Part shown: one piece after another, positions 43,553 to 52,530 of the stretch
How positions within the stretch are numbered: position 1 is the first letter of the stretch
How the letters are laid out: the number at the start of each line of letters is the position of its first letter
Origin: Streptomyces lucensis JCM 4490
Lineage (GTDB): Bacteria > Actinomycetota > Actinomycetes > Streptomycetales > Streptomycetaceae
Assembly: GCF_014650035.1 (NCBI RefSeq)
Contig: NZ_BMUE01000001.1
Span: forward strand, 860,742-924,741
DNA: 64,000 nucleotides
Reading direction: 5' to 3'
Position numbers and translations under genes: made by a program
Notes under the pieces: generated by a model
Databases searched by the model: none
The model's input: only the letters and a program-made list of their open reading frames with translations
What the model was told of the DNA's origin: nothing

Positions 43553-44776
43553 CTATTCCTTGTTCTTTCCGACCAGTGCGTAGGTCTGCGTCGCGATCTC
43601 CAGTTCCTCGTCCGTCGGCACCACGGCCACGGCCACCCGTGCGGACCCGGGCGAGACCAGTCGCGGCCCGCCGCCGCGCACCGCGTTCCGCTCCGGGTCC
43701 ACGGCCAGCCCCAGGCCTTCGAGGCCCGCGATCGCCGCCTGGCGCACCGGCGCCGCGTTCTCGCCGACGCCCGCGGTGAAGGCGACCGCGTCGACGGTGC
43801 CGAGCACGGCGTAATAGGCGCCGATGTACTTCTTGATCCGGTGAATGTAAATGTCGAAGGCGAGCGCGGCCTCTTCGTCGCCGTCGTCGATCCGGCGGCG
43901 GATCTCCCGCATGTCGTTGTCCCCGCACAGACCGAACAGGCCGCTCCTCTTGTTGAGAAGAGTGTCGATCTCCTCCATGGACATTCCGCCGACACGGGCC
44001 AAATGGAAGATGACGGCCGGGTCCAGATCTCCGGATCGCGTACCCATCACGAGCCCCTCCAAAGGCGTCAGCCCCATGGAGGTCTCCACGCACCGGCCCC
44101 GCTCGACCGCCGACGCCGAGGCGCCGTTGCCCAGGTGCAGCACGATGACGTTCACCTCGGACGGCTCCTTGCCCAGCAGCCGCGCGGTCTCCCGCGAGAC
44201 GTAGGCGTGCGAGGTGCCGTGGAAGCCGTACCGGCGGATGCGGTGGCGGTCGGCGATCTTCGGGTCGATCGCGTAGCGCGCCGCCGGCTCCGGCACGGTC
44301 GTGTGGAACGCCGTGTCGAACACGGCGACCTGGGGCAGGTCAGGGCGCAGCGCCCGCGCGGTGCGGATGCCGGTGAGGTTGGCCGGGTTGTGCAGCGGGG
44401 CGACCGGGATCAGCCGCTCGACCTCGGCGAGCACCTCGTCGTCGATGACGGTGGGCTCGGTGAAGAACATGCCGCCGTGCACCACCCGGTGCCCGATCGC
44501 GGCCAGTTCGGGTGAGTCCAGGCCGAGGCCGTCCCGGCGCAGCTCCTCGGCGACGGCCTTGAGGGCGGCGTCGTGGTCGGCGATCGGACCGCTGCGTTCG
44601 CGGGTGTCGCCGCTGCCGACGAGGGTGTGCTGGAGCCGGGACGTCTGCTCGCCGATGCGTTCCACCAGGCCGACGGCGAGCCGGCGGGCGTCGCGCATGT
44701 CGAGCAGCTGGTACTTCACCGACGAGGAGCCGGAGTTGAGGACGAGGACACGGGTCGCGGTCACGGTGATGGGCAT
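43553..44776 (-). CDS. ackA: Acetate kinase
   Basis: The 407-residue enzyme interconverts acetate plus ATP and acetyl phosphate. The phosphate-binding start TRVLVLNSGSSSVKYQLLDM is at about residue 8, with other motifs GHRVVHGGMFFTEP, FDTAFHTTVPEPAARYAIDP, RRYGFHGTSHAYVSRETARLL, LHLGNGASASAVERGRCVETSMGLTPLEGLVMGTRSGDLDPAV and FTAGVGENA. ATG 44776 was chosen because it begins just before the phosphate motif and 11 nt after the pta stop. It forms the classic pta-ackA operon, overflow acetate. Confidence 0.95.
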   Translation of the reverse strand: MPITVTATRVLVLNSGSSSVKYQLLDMRDARRLAVGLVERIGEQTSRLQHTLVGSGDTRERSGPIADHDAALKAVAEELRRDGLGLDSPELAAIGHRVVHGGMFFTEPTVIDDEVLAEVERLIPVAPLHNPANLTGIRTARALRPDLPQVAVFDTAFHTTVPEPAARYAIDPKIADRHRIRRYGFHGTSHAYVSRETARLLGKEPSEVNVIVLHLGNGASASAVERGRCVETSMGLTPLEGLVMGTRSGDLDPAVIFHLARVGGMSMEEIDTLLNKRSGLFGLCGDNDMREIRRRIDDGDEEAALAFDIYIHRIKKYIGAYYAVLGTVDAVAFTAGVGENAAPVRQAAIAGLEGLGLAVDPERNAVRGGGPRLVSPGSARVAVAVVPTDEELEIATQTYALVGKNKE

Positions 44777-44787
44777 GCTCTCTGTGC

Positions 44788-46917
44788 TCAGCTGGCGGAC
44801 GTCTGGGCCTGGATCGCCGTGATGGCGACGGTGTTGACGATGTCCTGGACGAGCGCGCCACGGGACAGGTCGTTGACCGGCTTGCGCAGGCCCTGCAGGA
44901 CCGGGCCGACGGCGATGGCGCCGGCCGAGCGCTGCACGGCCTTGTAGGTGTTGTTGCCGGTGTTGAGGTCGGGGAAGATCAGCACGCTGGCCTGTCCGGC
45001 GACCTCGGAGCCGGGCAGCTTGGTGGCGGCGACGGACGGTTCGACGGCCGCGTCGTACTGGATCGGCCCCTCGATCTTGAGGTCCGGCCGCCTGTCGCGC
45101 ACCAGTTCGGTGGCCTCGCGCACCTTCTCCACGTCGGCGCCCGAGCCGGAGGTGCCGGTGGAGTACGACAGCATGGCGATCCGCGGCTCCACCCCGAACC
45201 GCGCGGCCGTGGCCGCCGACTGGACCGCGATGTCGGCGAGCTGCTCGGCGTCCGGGTCCGGGTTGACCGCGCAGTCGCCGTAGACCAGCACCTTGTCGGC
45301 CAGGCACATGAAGAACACCGACGACACGATCGAGGAGTGCGGCGTGGCCCGCCCCGCTCCCGCGGCCACCGCGTCCGGCGTGCTCGGCGCGGCCTCCTTC
45401 GTCCTGATGATCTCGAAGGCCGGCCGGATGGTGGCCGCCGTGGAGTGCACCGACCCGGACACCATGCCGTCGGCCAGGCCCTCCTGCACCATCAGGGTGC
45501 CGAAGTAGTTGACGTCGGAGACGACGTCGTAGGCCAGCTCCACGGTCACGCCCTTGTGGGCGCGCAGCCTCGCGTACTGCTCGGCGAAGGCGTCGCGCAG
45601 TTCGGAGGTGGCCGGGTCGATCAGCTGGGTGTCGCCGAGGTCGATGCCGAGGTCGGCGGCCTTCTTGCGGATCTGGTCGACCGGCCCGAGCAGGGTCAGG
45701 TCGCACACGCCACGGCGCAGCAGCACCTCGGCGGCGTGCAGCACCCGCTCCTCGGTGCCCTCCGGCAGGACGACCCGGCGCTTGTCGGCGCGGGCCTGCT
45801 CCAGCAGTTTGTGCTCGAACATCATCGGGGTGACCCGGTCGCTGCTCGGCGCGGAGACCCGGCGGGCCAGGTCGCCGGTGTCGGCGTACCGCTCGAACAG
45901 ACCGAGCGCCGTCTCCGCCTTGCGCGGGGTGGCCGCGGTCATCTTCCCCTCCATGGAGAACAGATGCTCGGCGGTGGGGAAGCTGTTGCCGGTCACGGAC
46001 AGCACCGGTGTGCCGGGGGCGAGGCGGGCGGACAGGGTGAGGATCTCGTCGCTCGGCACCTCGTTCAGGGTGAGCAGCACACCGGCTATGGGCGGGGTGC
46101 CGGCGCTGTGCGCGGCCAGCGAGCCGACGACCAGGTCGGCGCGGTCGCCCGGGGTCACCACCAGGCAGCCCGGGGTCAGGGCGGCCAGGAAGTTGGGCAG
46201 CATCGCGCCGCCGAAGACGAAGTCCAGCGCGTCCCGGGCCAGGCCCGAGTCGTCGCCGAGCAGGACCTTGGCGTCGAGGGCGTGGGCGATCTGGGAGACG
46301 GTCGGCGCGGACAGCGCGGGCTCGTCGGGCAGCACGTAGCAGGGCACCGGCAGCCGGTTCGCGAGCCGCTCGGCGATCTCGTCGCGGTCCTCCCGGGCGA
46401 CCCGGTTGGTGACCATGGCGAGCACGTCGCAGCCCAGGCCGTCGTAGGCCCGGTAGGCGTTGCGCGTCTCGGCGCGCACCGCCTCGGCGCTCTGCCGGCG
46501 GCCGCCCACCACCGGGATCACGGAGGCGCCGAACTCGTTGGCGAGGCGGGCGTTGAGGGACAGCTCGTCCGGCAGCTGGGTGTCGGCGAAGTCGGTGCCG
46601 AGGACCAGGACGACGTCGTAGTCGCGGGCGACCAGGTGGAAGCGGTCGACGAGCGTGGAGACCAGTTCGTCGGTGCCCTGCTCGGCCTGGAGCGCGGACG
46701 CCTCCTGGTAGTCCATGCCGTAGACGGTCGCCGGATCCTGTGCGAGGCGGTAGCGGGCCCGCAACAGCTCGAACAGCCGGTCGGGGCCGTCGTGCACGAG
46801 CGGACGGAAGACCCCCACCCGGTCGACCTGCCGGGTCAGGAGCTCCATGACCCCCAGCTCCACGACCTGACGGCCGTCCCCCCGGTCGATGCCGGTCACG
46901 TACACGCTGCGCGTCAC
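44788..46917 (-). CDS. pta: Phosphate acetyltransferase (two-domain type)
   Basis: The 709-residue enzyme converts acetyl-CoA and phosphate to acetyl phosphate. Residues about 1-330 are the P-loop-like regulatory DRTGG region (RSVYVTGIDRGDGRQVVELGVMELLTR, VLGTDFADTQLPDE, ALTPGCLVVTPGDRADLV). The C-terminal catalytic PTA domain holds MVSGSVHSTAATIRPAFEIIRTKEAAP, SVFFMCLADKVLVYGDCAVNPDPDAEQLADIA and VLIFPDLNTGNNTYKAVQRSAGAIAVGPVLQGLRKPVNDLSRG. GTG 46917 with ACGGAG upstream was preferred over the in-frame ATG at 46977. It is followed 11 nt later by ackA. It is divergent from pfkA. Confidence 0.94.
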   Translation of the reverse strand: MTRSVYVTGIDRGDGRQVVELGVMELLTRQVDRVGVFRPLVHDGPDRLFELLRARYRLAQDPATVYGMDYQEASALQAEQGTDELVSTLVDRFHLVARDYDVVLVLGTDFADTQLPDELSLNARLANEFGASVIPVVGGRRQSAEAVRAETRNAYRAYDGLGCDVLAMVTNRVAREDRDEIAERLANRLPVPCYVLPDEPALSAPTVSQIAHALDAKVLLGDDSGLARDALDFVFGGAMLPNFLAALTPGCLVVTPGDRADLVVGSLAAHSAGTPPIAGVLLTLNEVPSDEILTLSARLAPGTPVLSVTGNSFPTAEHLFSMEGKMTAATPRKAETALGLFERYADTGDLARRVSAPSSDRVTPMMFEHKLLEQARADKRRVVLPEGTEERVLHAAEVLLRRGVCDLTLLGPVDQIRKKAADLGIDLGDTQLIDPATSELRDAFAEQYARLRAHKGVTVELAYDVVSDVNYFGTLMVQEGLADGMVSGSVHSTAATIRPAFEIIRTKEAAPSTPDAVAAGAGRATPHSSIVSSVFFMCLADKVLVYGDCAVNPDPDAEQLADIAVQSAATAARFGVEPRIAMLSYSTGTSGSGADVEKVREATELVRDRRPDLKIEGPIQYDAAVEPSVAATKLPGSEVAGQASVLIFPDLNTGNNTYKAVQRSAGAIAVGPVLQGLRKPVNDLSRGALVQDIVNTVAITAIQAQTSAS

Positions 46918-47124
46918 GTGTCCACTCCGTTCCTCATGTCCGCGTACGTCCATGTCGCGTAAATGCGTCGTCGGCACAAAAATCGCCCACCGAGGTGAGC
47001 AGAACCCTCTTGACAGTACCCCCGCTGCCGGTTAAGGCGCCCGTCAAGATTTCACCCGTCCGGCAGACGTGAAACAATCGGCACTGGCTCACCGGCACCG
47101 ACAGCGAGCAGGAGACACAGCACG

Positions 47125-48150
47125 ATGCGCATCGGAGTTCTCACCGCAGGCGGCGACTGCCCCGGCCTGAACGCCGTGATCCGGTCGGTCGTGCACCGGG
47201 CGGTGACGCAGTACGGCGACGAGGTCATCGGCTTCGAGGACGGCTACCGGGGTCTGCTCGACCGTCACCACCGCACCCTCGACCTGGACGCGGTCAGCGG
47301 CATCCTGGCGCGCGGCGGCACCATCCTCGGCTCCTCCCGCCTGGAGCGCGACCGGCTGCGCGAGGCCTGCGAGCGGGCGACCGACATGGTCGAGTCGTTC
47401 GGCATCGACGCGCTGATCCCGATCGGCGGCGAGGGCACCCTGACCGCGGCCCGCATGCTCTCCGACGCCGGCCTCCCGGTGGTCGGCGTCCCCAAGACGA
47501 TCGACAACGACATCTCCTCCACGGACCGCACCTTCGGCTTCGACACCGCCGTCGGCGTCGCGACCGAGGCCATGGACCGGCTGAAGACCACCGCCGAGTC
47601 CCACCAGCGCGTGATGGTCGTCGAGGTCATGGGCCGGCACGCCGGCTGGATCGCCCTGGAGTCCGGCATGGCCGCCGGCGCCCACGGCATCTGCCTGCCC
47701 GAGCGCCCCTTCGACCCCGCCGACCTGGTGAAGATGGTCGAGGAGCGGTTCGCCCGCGGCAAGAAGTTCGCCGTGATCTGCGTCGCCGAGGGCGCCCACC
47801 CGGCCGAGGGCACCATGGACTACGGCAAGGGCGAGATCGACCAGTACGGCCACGAGCGGTTCCAGGGCATCGGCACGGCGCTGGCCTACGAGCTGGAGCG
47901 GCGCCTCGGCAAGGAGGCCAAGCCGGTCATCCTCGGACACGTCCAGCGCGGTGGCGTGCCCACCGCCTACGACCGCGTCCTCGCCACCCGCTTCGGCTGG
48001 CACGCCGTCGAGGCGGCGCACCGCGGGGAGTTCGGCCGGATGACCGCGCTGCGCGGAACCGACATCGTGATGGTGCCGCTCGCGGAGGCGGTCACCGAAC
48101 TGAAGACGGTGCCGAAGGACCGCATGGACGAGGCGGAGTCGGTCTTCTAG
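47125..48150 (+). CDS. pfkA: ATP-type 6-phosphofructokinase
   Basis: The 341-residue enzyme phosphorylates fructose 6-phosphate. The start MRIGVLTAGGDCPGLNAVIRSVVHRAV contains the nucleotide loop. The second active-site motif is IPIGGEGTLTAARML with Gly104. In actinobacterial PFKs Gly at 104 marks ATP use, while Asp there marks PPi-dependent enzymes. The substrate region is PKTIDNDISSTDRTFGFDTAVGVATEAMDRLKTTAESHQRVMVVEVMGRHAGWIAL. GAGCAGGAGA precedes ATG 47125. It is divergent from pta. From memory this is one of three pfkA paralogues of Streptomyces. Confidence 0.95.
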   Translation: MRIGVLTAGGDCPGLNAVIRSVVHRAVTQYGDEVIGFEDGYRGLLDRHHRTLDLDAVSGILARGGTILGSSRLERDRLREACERATDMVESFGIDALIPIGGEGTLTAARMLSDAGLPVVGVPKTIDNDISSTDRTFGFDTAVGVATEAMDRLKTTAESHQRVMVVEVMGRHAGWIALESGMAAGAHGICLPERPFDPADLVKMVEERFARGKKFAVICVAEGAHPAEGTMDYGKGEIDQYGHERFQGIGTALAYELERRLGKEAKPVILGHVQRGGVPTAYDRVLATRFGWHAVEAAHRGEFGRMTALRGTDIVMVPLAEAVTELKTVPKDRMDEAESVF

Positions 48151-48242
48151 ACCCCGCGCGGACCGTGGGCGGTTCGCTCGCCGGCGCTGCCGGGCCGCCG
48201 CCGCGCCCACCCGTGCCGCCCCAGCGGCACGACTGCCCGCAA

Positions 48243-48434
48243 CGGCGGGGGCGCGGCAGGCCGACGGTGCTGCAGCTCCCCAGGGGCGCGGGGAACTGCG
48301 CGACCGGCCCCTCACGGGCCCGCGGCCGGAGACGGTGGCCCTAAGCGGCGGGGGCACCTGAACGCCGACGGCGCTGCAGTCCCCTCAGGGGCGCGGGGAA
48401 CTGCGCGACCGGCCCCCACGGACCCGCGGCCGGA
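48243..48434. repeat. Two copies of a Streptomyces-type intergenic repeat
   Basis: Copies at 48261-48330 and 48365-48434 (104 bp apart) share CAGGGGCGCGGGGAACTGCG, CGACCGGCCCC and CCGCGGCCGGA, and each is preceded by a CGGCGGGGGC block. Internal arms such as CCCCtcaGGGG and GCGCggggaactGCGC can fold. From memory, near-identical strings occur in many intergenic regions of Streptomyces genomes. The copies fill most of the gap between pfkA and the response-regulator gene, which holds no ORF. Confidence 0.75.
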
Positions 48435-48448
48435 CGCGCCACGGTGAC

Positions 48449-49138
48449 TCACCGGCTCTGCGGTACCCAGCGGTACACCAGCTCCGGCCGGCCCACCTGC
48501 CCGTACTGCGGGCTGCGGCCCGCCCGGCCCGCGTCCACCAGGTGCTCCAGGTAGCGCCGGGCGGTGATCCGGGAGATGCCGACCGCCTCCGCGACGCCCG
48601 CCGCCGTGAGGCCCTGCGCGGCCTCCCGCAGGGCGCCCGTCACCCGCTCCAGCGTCGGCCCGCTCAGCCCCTTCGGCAGGGCCGCCGGGGCCGGGGCGCG
48701 CAGCACGGCCAGGGCGCGGTCGACCTCGTCCTGGCCGCTCGCCTCGCCGGCCGCCGCGTGGAACTCGGCGTAGCGGACGAGGCGGTCGCGGAGCGTGGCG
48801 AAGGTGAAGGGCTTCAGGACGTACTGGACGACGCCGAGGGAGACGCCCTCGCGGACCACCGCCAGGTCCCGGGCCGACGTCACGGCTATGACGTCCGCGT
48901 GATGCCCGGCCGCGCGCAGCGAGCGGGCGAACTGCAGGCCGTGCACGTCCGGCAGGTGCAGGTCCAGCAGCAGCAGGTCCACCGGTGTGCGGTCCAGGAA
49001 GCGGCGGGCCTCGGCGCCCGTGTGGGCCTTGCCGACGGCGACGAAGCCCGGGACCCGGCCCACGTACAGCATGTGGGCGTCGGCCGCCACCGGGTCGTCC
49101 TCGACCACGAGGACCCTGATGGGTCTGGGGCCGGTCAT
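48449..49138 (-). CDS. CitB/DcuR-family response regulator
   Basis: The 229-residue regulator has a receiver domain (RVLVVEDDPVAADAHM with the acidic pair, LLLLDLHLPDVHG with the phospho-Asp near 60, then VTSARD and KPFTFATLRDRL with the conserved Lys). The C-terminal DNA-binding part, about 165-229, has LTAAGVAEAVGISRITARRYLEHLVDAGRA, the CitB/DcuR-type HTH. Its start overlaps the sensor kinase stop by 4 bp (49135-49138). The divergent dctA gene next door suggests a C4-dicarboxylate response. Confidence 0.92.
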   Translation of the reverse strand: MTGPRPIRVLVVEDDPVAADAHMLYVGRVPGFVAVGKAHTGAEARRFLDRTPVDLLLLDLHLPDVHGLQFARSLRAAGHHADVIAVTSARDLAVVREGVSLGVVQYVLKPFTFATLRDRLVRYAEFHAAAGEASGQDEVDRALAVLRAPAPAALPKGLSGPTLERVTGALREAAQGLTAAGVAEAVGISRITARRYLEHLVDAGRAGRSPQYGQVGRPELVYRWVPQSR

Positions 49139-50784
49139 GCCCCACCGCCCGCCGGCAGCGGGGAAGGACCGACCGCAGCCGTGCGCAACGGCAACCGCAC
49201 CTCGAACACCGCTCCGCCCTCACCGGATTCCGCCACCGTCAACGTGCCCTCGTGGCGGTGCACCGCCTGCCGGACCAGGGCCAGTCCGAGCCCCCGCCCG
49301 CCCGGCCCGGCCGGCTTCGTCGAGAACCCCCGCTGGAATACCAGGTCGGCGTGGGCGGGGTCGAGACCCGGGCCCGTGTCCGTCACCCGCAGCACGACCT
49401 CGGCGTCCGACGCGTACGCCGTCACCGTCACCCGGGCCCCGGCACTGCCCTGGGCCGCGTCCACCGCGTTGTCGATCAGGTTGCCGAGGATGGTCACCAG
49501 GTCCCGCGCGGACAGGCCGGCCGGGAGCAGTCCGTCGTCCAGCCGGCTGTCCGGCGACACCACCAGCTCGACGCCCCGCTCGTTGGCCTGCGCCGTCTTG
49601 CCCAGCAGCAGAGCCGCCAGCACCGGTTCGCTCACGGCCGCGACCACCTGGTCGGTCAGCGCCTGGGCCAGCTCCAGCTCGGCCGTCGCGAACTCCACCG
49701 CCTCCTCCGCCCGCCCCAGCTCGATCAGCGACACGACCGTGTGCAGGCGGTTCGCCGCCTCGTGCGCCTGCGAGCGCAGCGCCTGCGTGAAGCCGCGCTC
49801 CGAGTCCAGCTCGCCCATGAGCGACTGGAGCTCGGTGACGTCCCGGAGGGTGACGACCGTGCCGCGCCGCTCCCCGCCCGACACCGGGGAGGTGTTCACG
49901 ACCAGAACCCGGGACGCGGTCAGGTGGACCTCGTCCACCCGGGGCTGCGCCGACAGCAGCGCGCCCGTCAGCGGGGCGGGCAGGCCCAGGTCCGTCACCG
50001 GGCGGCCGATCACGTCCGCGTCCGGGGCGTCGCCCACGCCCAGCAGTTCCCGTCCGCCGTCGTTGATCAGCGCGACCCGGTACCGCCCGTCCAGCATCAG
50101 CAGGCCCTCGCGCACCGCGTGCAGCGCGGCCTGGTGGTAGTCGTGCATCCGGCTCAGCTCGGTGGCGTTCATGCCGTGGGTGTGGCGGCGCAGCCGGGCG
50201 TTGACGACGTACGTGCCGACCGCGCCCAGCAGCAGGACCGCGCCGGCCACCCCGAGGAGGGCCGTGACCTGGTCCTGTACCCGGGCGCTGATCGCCTCCA
50301 CCTTGATGCCGGCGCTGACCAGGGCGACGACCCGGCCGTTCTCCTCCACCGGGGTCACCGCCCGGACGGACGGGCCGAGCGTGCCGGTGTAGGTCTCGGT
50401 GAAGGTGTGGCCGTGCTGGGCGGGGCCGATGCGGCCGAGGAAGCGCTTGCCGATCTCGGCGCGGTCGGGGTGGGTCCAGCGGATGCCGTCCGCGTTCATG
50501 ATCGTGACGAAGTCGACGTCCGCGTCCCGCATGACCTGGAGGGCGTACGGCTGCAGCGCGGCCGAGGGGTCGGGCGTGTGCAGCGCCGAGCGGACCGAGG
50601 GCGCGTCCGCGATGGAGCGGGCCACCGCCGTCACCTGGCGGACCGCCGCGTCCTCGGCCTGCCGCTGGTCGCTGATGTAGGTGAACAGCGCGTATCCGGC
50701 CACGACCACCGCGATCAGCACGGCCTGCATGGCGAACAGCTGGCCCGCCAGGCTGCGGGGTCGGGGGAGGGTGGGGAGGCGCAT
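49135..50784 (-). CDS. CitA/DcuS-like sensor histidine kinase
   Basis: The 549-residue kinase has TM1 (FAMQAVLIAVVVAGYALFTY, about 17-36), an extracytoplasmic PDC/sCache-like sensor (about 40-175, with DFVTIMNADGIRWTHPDRAEIGKRF), TM2 (VTALLGVAGAVLLLGAVGTYVV, about 172-193), a PAS domain (about 210-315, REGLLMLDGRYRVALINDGGRELL) and a kinase core. The phospho-accepting His is in RSQAHEAANRLHTVVSLIELG. The ATP-binding boxes are GNLIDNAVDAA and DTGPGLDP. It is coupled to the response regulator and divergent from dctA, typical for DcuS/DcuR-type C4-dicarboxylate sensing. Confidence 0.93.
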   Translation of the reverse strand: MRLPTLPRPRSLAGQLFAMQAVLIAVVVAGYALFTYISDQRQAEDAAVRQVTAVARSIADAPSVRSALHTPDPSAALQPYALQVMRDADVDFVTIMNADGIRWTHPDRAEIGKRFLGRIGPAQHGHTFTETYTGTLGPSVRAVTPVEENGRVVALVSAGIKVEAISARVQDQVTALLGVAGAVLLLGAVGTYVVNARLRRHTHGMNATELSRMHDYHQAALHAVREGLLMLDGRYRVALINDGGRELLGVGDAPDADVIGRPVTDLGLPAPLTGALLSAQPRVDEVHLTASRVLVVNTSPVSGGERRGTVVTLRDVTELQSLMGELDSERGFTQALRSQAHEAANRLHTVVSLIELGRAEEAVEFATAELELAQALTDQVVAAVSEPVLAALLLGKTAQANERGVELVVSPDSRLDDGLLPAGLSARDLVTILGNLIDNAVDAAQGSAGARVTVTAYASDAEVVLRVTDTGPGLDPAHADLVFQRGFSTKPAGPGGRGLGLALVRQAVHRHEGTLTVAESGEGGAVFEVRLPLRTAAVGPSPLPAGGGA

Positions 50785-50945
50785 GTCAGCAGTGTGCCTC
50801 CGCCGTCCGCCGTCCGGCGTGAACTAAATGAACGGAAGGGTGACCGCCCTCACAGGGCCGGGAGATAGTCACGGCGTTCCCCGGAACGCCCGGACGTGAG
50901 CCGCACGCCGGTTGTTCGCCGACGAAGACGTCAAGGAGGGCAGTC

Positions 50946-52325
50946 GTGGCCGCCAGCACTCCCGATACGGCACCTGCCGCACCCCGCGTGAAGCGGGACC
51001 GGACCCACTATCTGTACATCGCCGTCATCGTGGCGGTCGCGCTCGGCATCGCCGTGGGGCTGATCTGGCCCGATGCCGCGGTCGAGCTCAAGCCGCTGGG
51101 CACCGGCTTCGTGAACCTGATCAAGATGATGATCTCGCCGATCATCTTCTGCACGATCGTGCTCGGTATCGGTTCCGTACGGAAGGCCGCCAAGGTCGGC
51201 GCCGTCGGCGGCATCGCCCTCGGCTACTTCCTCGTGATGTCGCTGGTCGCCCTCGCGATCGGGCTCGTCGTCGGCAACGTGCTGCACCCGGGTGACGGTT
51301 TGGACATCACCAGCGCCGTCAAGGCGACCGGGCACGAGCAGGTGTCCGCGGACGCGCTGCCGCCCGTCGACTTCGTGCTGTCGATCATCCCGAAGACCTT
51401 CGTGTCCGCCTTCACCGAGGGCCAGGTGCTGCAGACGCTGCTGGTCGCGCTGCTCGCCGGGTTCGCGCTGCAGGCCATGGGGGCGGCCGGGCAGCCCGTG
51501 CTGCGCGGCGTCGAGCACATCCAGCGGCTGGTCTTCCGCATCCTGTCCATGGTCATGTGGGCCGCGCCGATCGGCGCCTTCGGAGCCATCGCGGCGGTGA
51601 CCGGCTCGGCCGGTGTGGACGCGCTGAAGAGCCTGGCCGTGCTGATGCTCGGCTTCTACGTCACCTGCTTCCTGTTCGCGTTCGTCGTGCTCGGCGCGCT
51701 GCTGCGGATCGTCACGGGCGTGAACGTCTTCTCGCTGTTCAAGTACCTGGCCCGGGAGTTCCTGCTGATCCTGTCCACCTCCTCCTCCGAGTCCGCGCTG
51801 CCGCGGCTGATCGCGAAGATGGAGCACCTGGGTGTCAGCAAGCCGGTCGTCGGCATCACCGTGCCGACCGGCTACTCCTTCAACCTCGACGGCACGATGA
51901 TCTACATGACCATGGCGTCGCTGTACATCGCCGACGCGCTGGGCACGCCGATGTCGGTGGGCGAGCAGATCCCGCTGCTGCTGTTCCTGCTGCTGGCCTC
52001 CAAGGGCGCGGCCGGTGTCAGCGGCGCGGGTCTGGCCACCCTCGCCGGTGGCCTGCAGTCCCACAAGCCCGCGCTGGTCGACGGCGTCGGCCTGATCGTC
52101 GGCATCGACCGGTTCATGAGCGAGGCGCGGGCCCTGACGAACTTCGCGGGCAACGCCGTCGCCACGGTGCTGGTGGGCACGTGGACCAAGGAGATCGACA
52201 TGGTCCGGGTGCGCCGGGTGCTCGCGGGCGACCTGCCGTTCGACGAGACGACGCTGATGGACGAGGGCCGGGTTACGGTTGCCGACGTTCCCGGGACGAG
52301 GGACGAGGAGCTGGCCAAGGCCTGA
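50946..52325 (+). CDS. dctA: C4-dicarboxylate:cation symporter (DctA family)
   Basis: The 459-residue DAACS transporter has 8 to 9 membrane segments. Conserved features are HYLYIAVIVAVALGIAVGLIWPDAA, NLIKMMISPIIFCTIVLGIGSV, FLLILSTSSSESALPRLIAKM (the substrate-binding serine-rich loop), TVPTGYSFNLDGTMIYMTMASLYIADALG (NLDGT motif) and ASKGAAGVSGAGLATLAGGL. GTG 50946 follows AAGGAGG (50933-50939). Substrates are expected to be succinate, fumarate, malate or related acids. It is divergent from the kinase. A strong terminator follows at 52390. Confidence 0.93.
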   Translation: MAASTPDTAPAAPRVKRDRTHYLYIAVIVAVALGIAVGLIWPDAAVELKPLGTGFVNLIKMMISPIIFCTIVLGIGSVRKAAKVGAVGGIALGYFLVMSLVALAIGLVVGNVLHPGDGLDITSAVKATGHEQVSADALPPVDFVLSIIPKTFVSAFTEGQVLQTLLVALLAGFALQAMGAAGQPVLRGVEHIQRLVFRILSMVMWAAPIGAFGAIAAVTGSAGVDALKSLAVLMLGFYVTCFLFAFVVLGALLRIVTGVNVFSLFKYLAREFLLILSTSSSESALPRLIAKMEHLGVSKPVVGITVPTGYSFNLDGTMIYMTMASLYIADALGTPMSVGEQIPLLLFLLLASKGAAGVSGAGLATLAGGLQSHKPALVDGVGLIVGIDRFMSEARALTNFAGNAVATVLVGTWTKEIDMVRVRRVLAGDLPFDETTLMDEGRVTVADVPGTRDEELAKA

Positions 52326-52389
52326 TCCGCCGCAAGGACACCGGACGTCCGGCCCCGCCTGAACCCGGGCCGGGCGTTCGGTCACCGCC

Positions 52390-52430
52390 GCCGGGCGGCT
52401 GAGTCTCCCCCCGTGTCTCAGCCGCCCGGC
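52390..52430. terminator. Terminator downstream of dctA
   Basis: A perfect 14-bp stem joins GCCGGGCGGCTGAG (52390-52403) with CTCAGCCGCCCGGC (52417-52430) around a 13-nt loop. It lies 65 nt after the dctA stop. The TetR gene at 52531 ends on the other strand about 100 bp away. Confidence 0.8.
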
Positions 52431-52530
52431 TCCCGACTTCCCCGAGCGGTACTCGGCGACGGGAGCACCGCGAGCGGCGTACGCCGACGGCTTCCGTCCA
52501 CGGCCTCTTCCGGGCCTCGTCCGGCAGGCC

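Noticed and set aside
43553..45706. A 717-codon frame extending ackA into pta
   Set aside because: The first 310 codons are out-of-frame reading of pta. Acetate kinase begins at ATG 44776.
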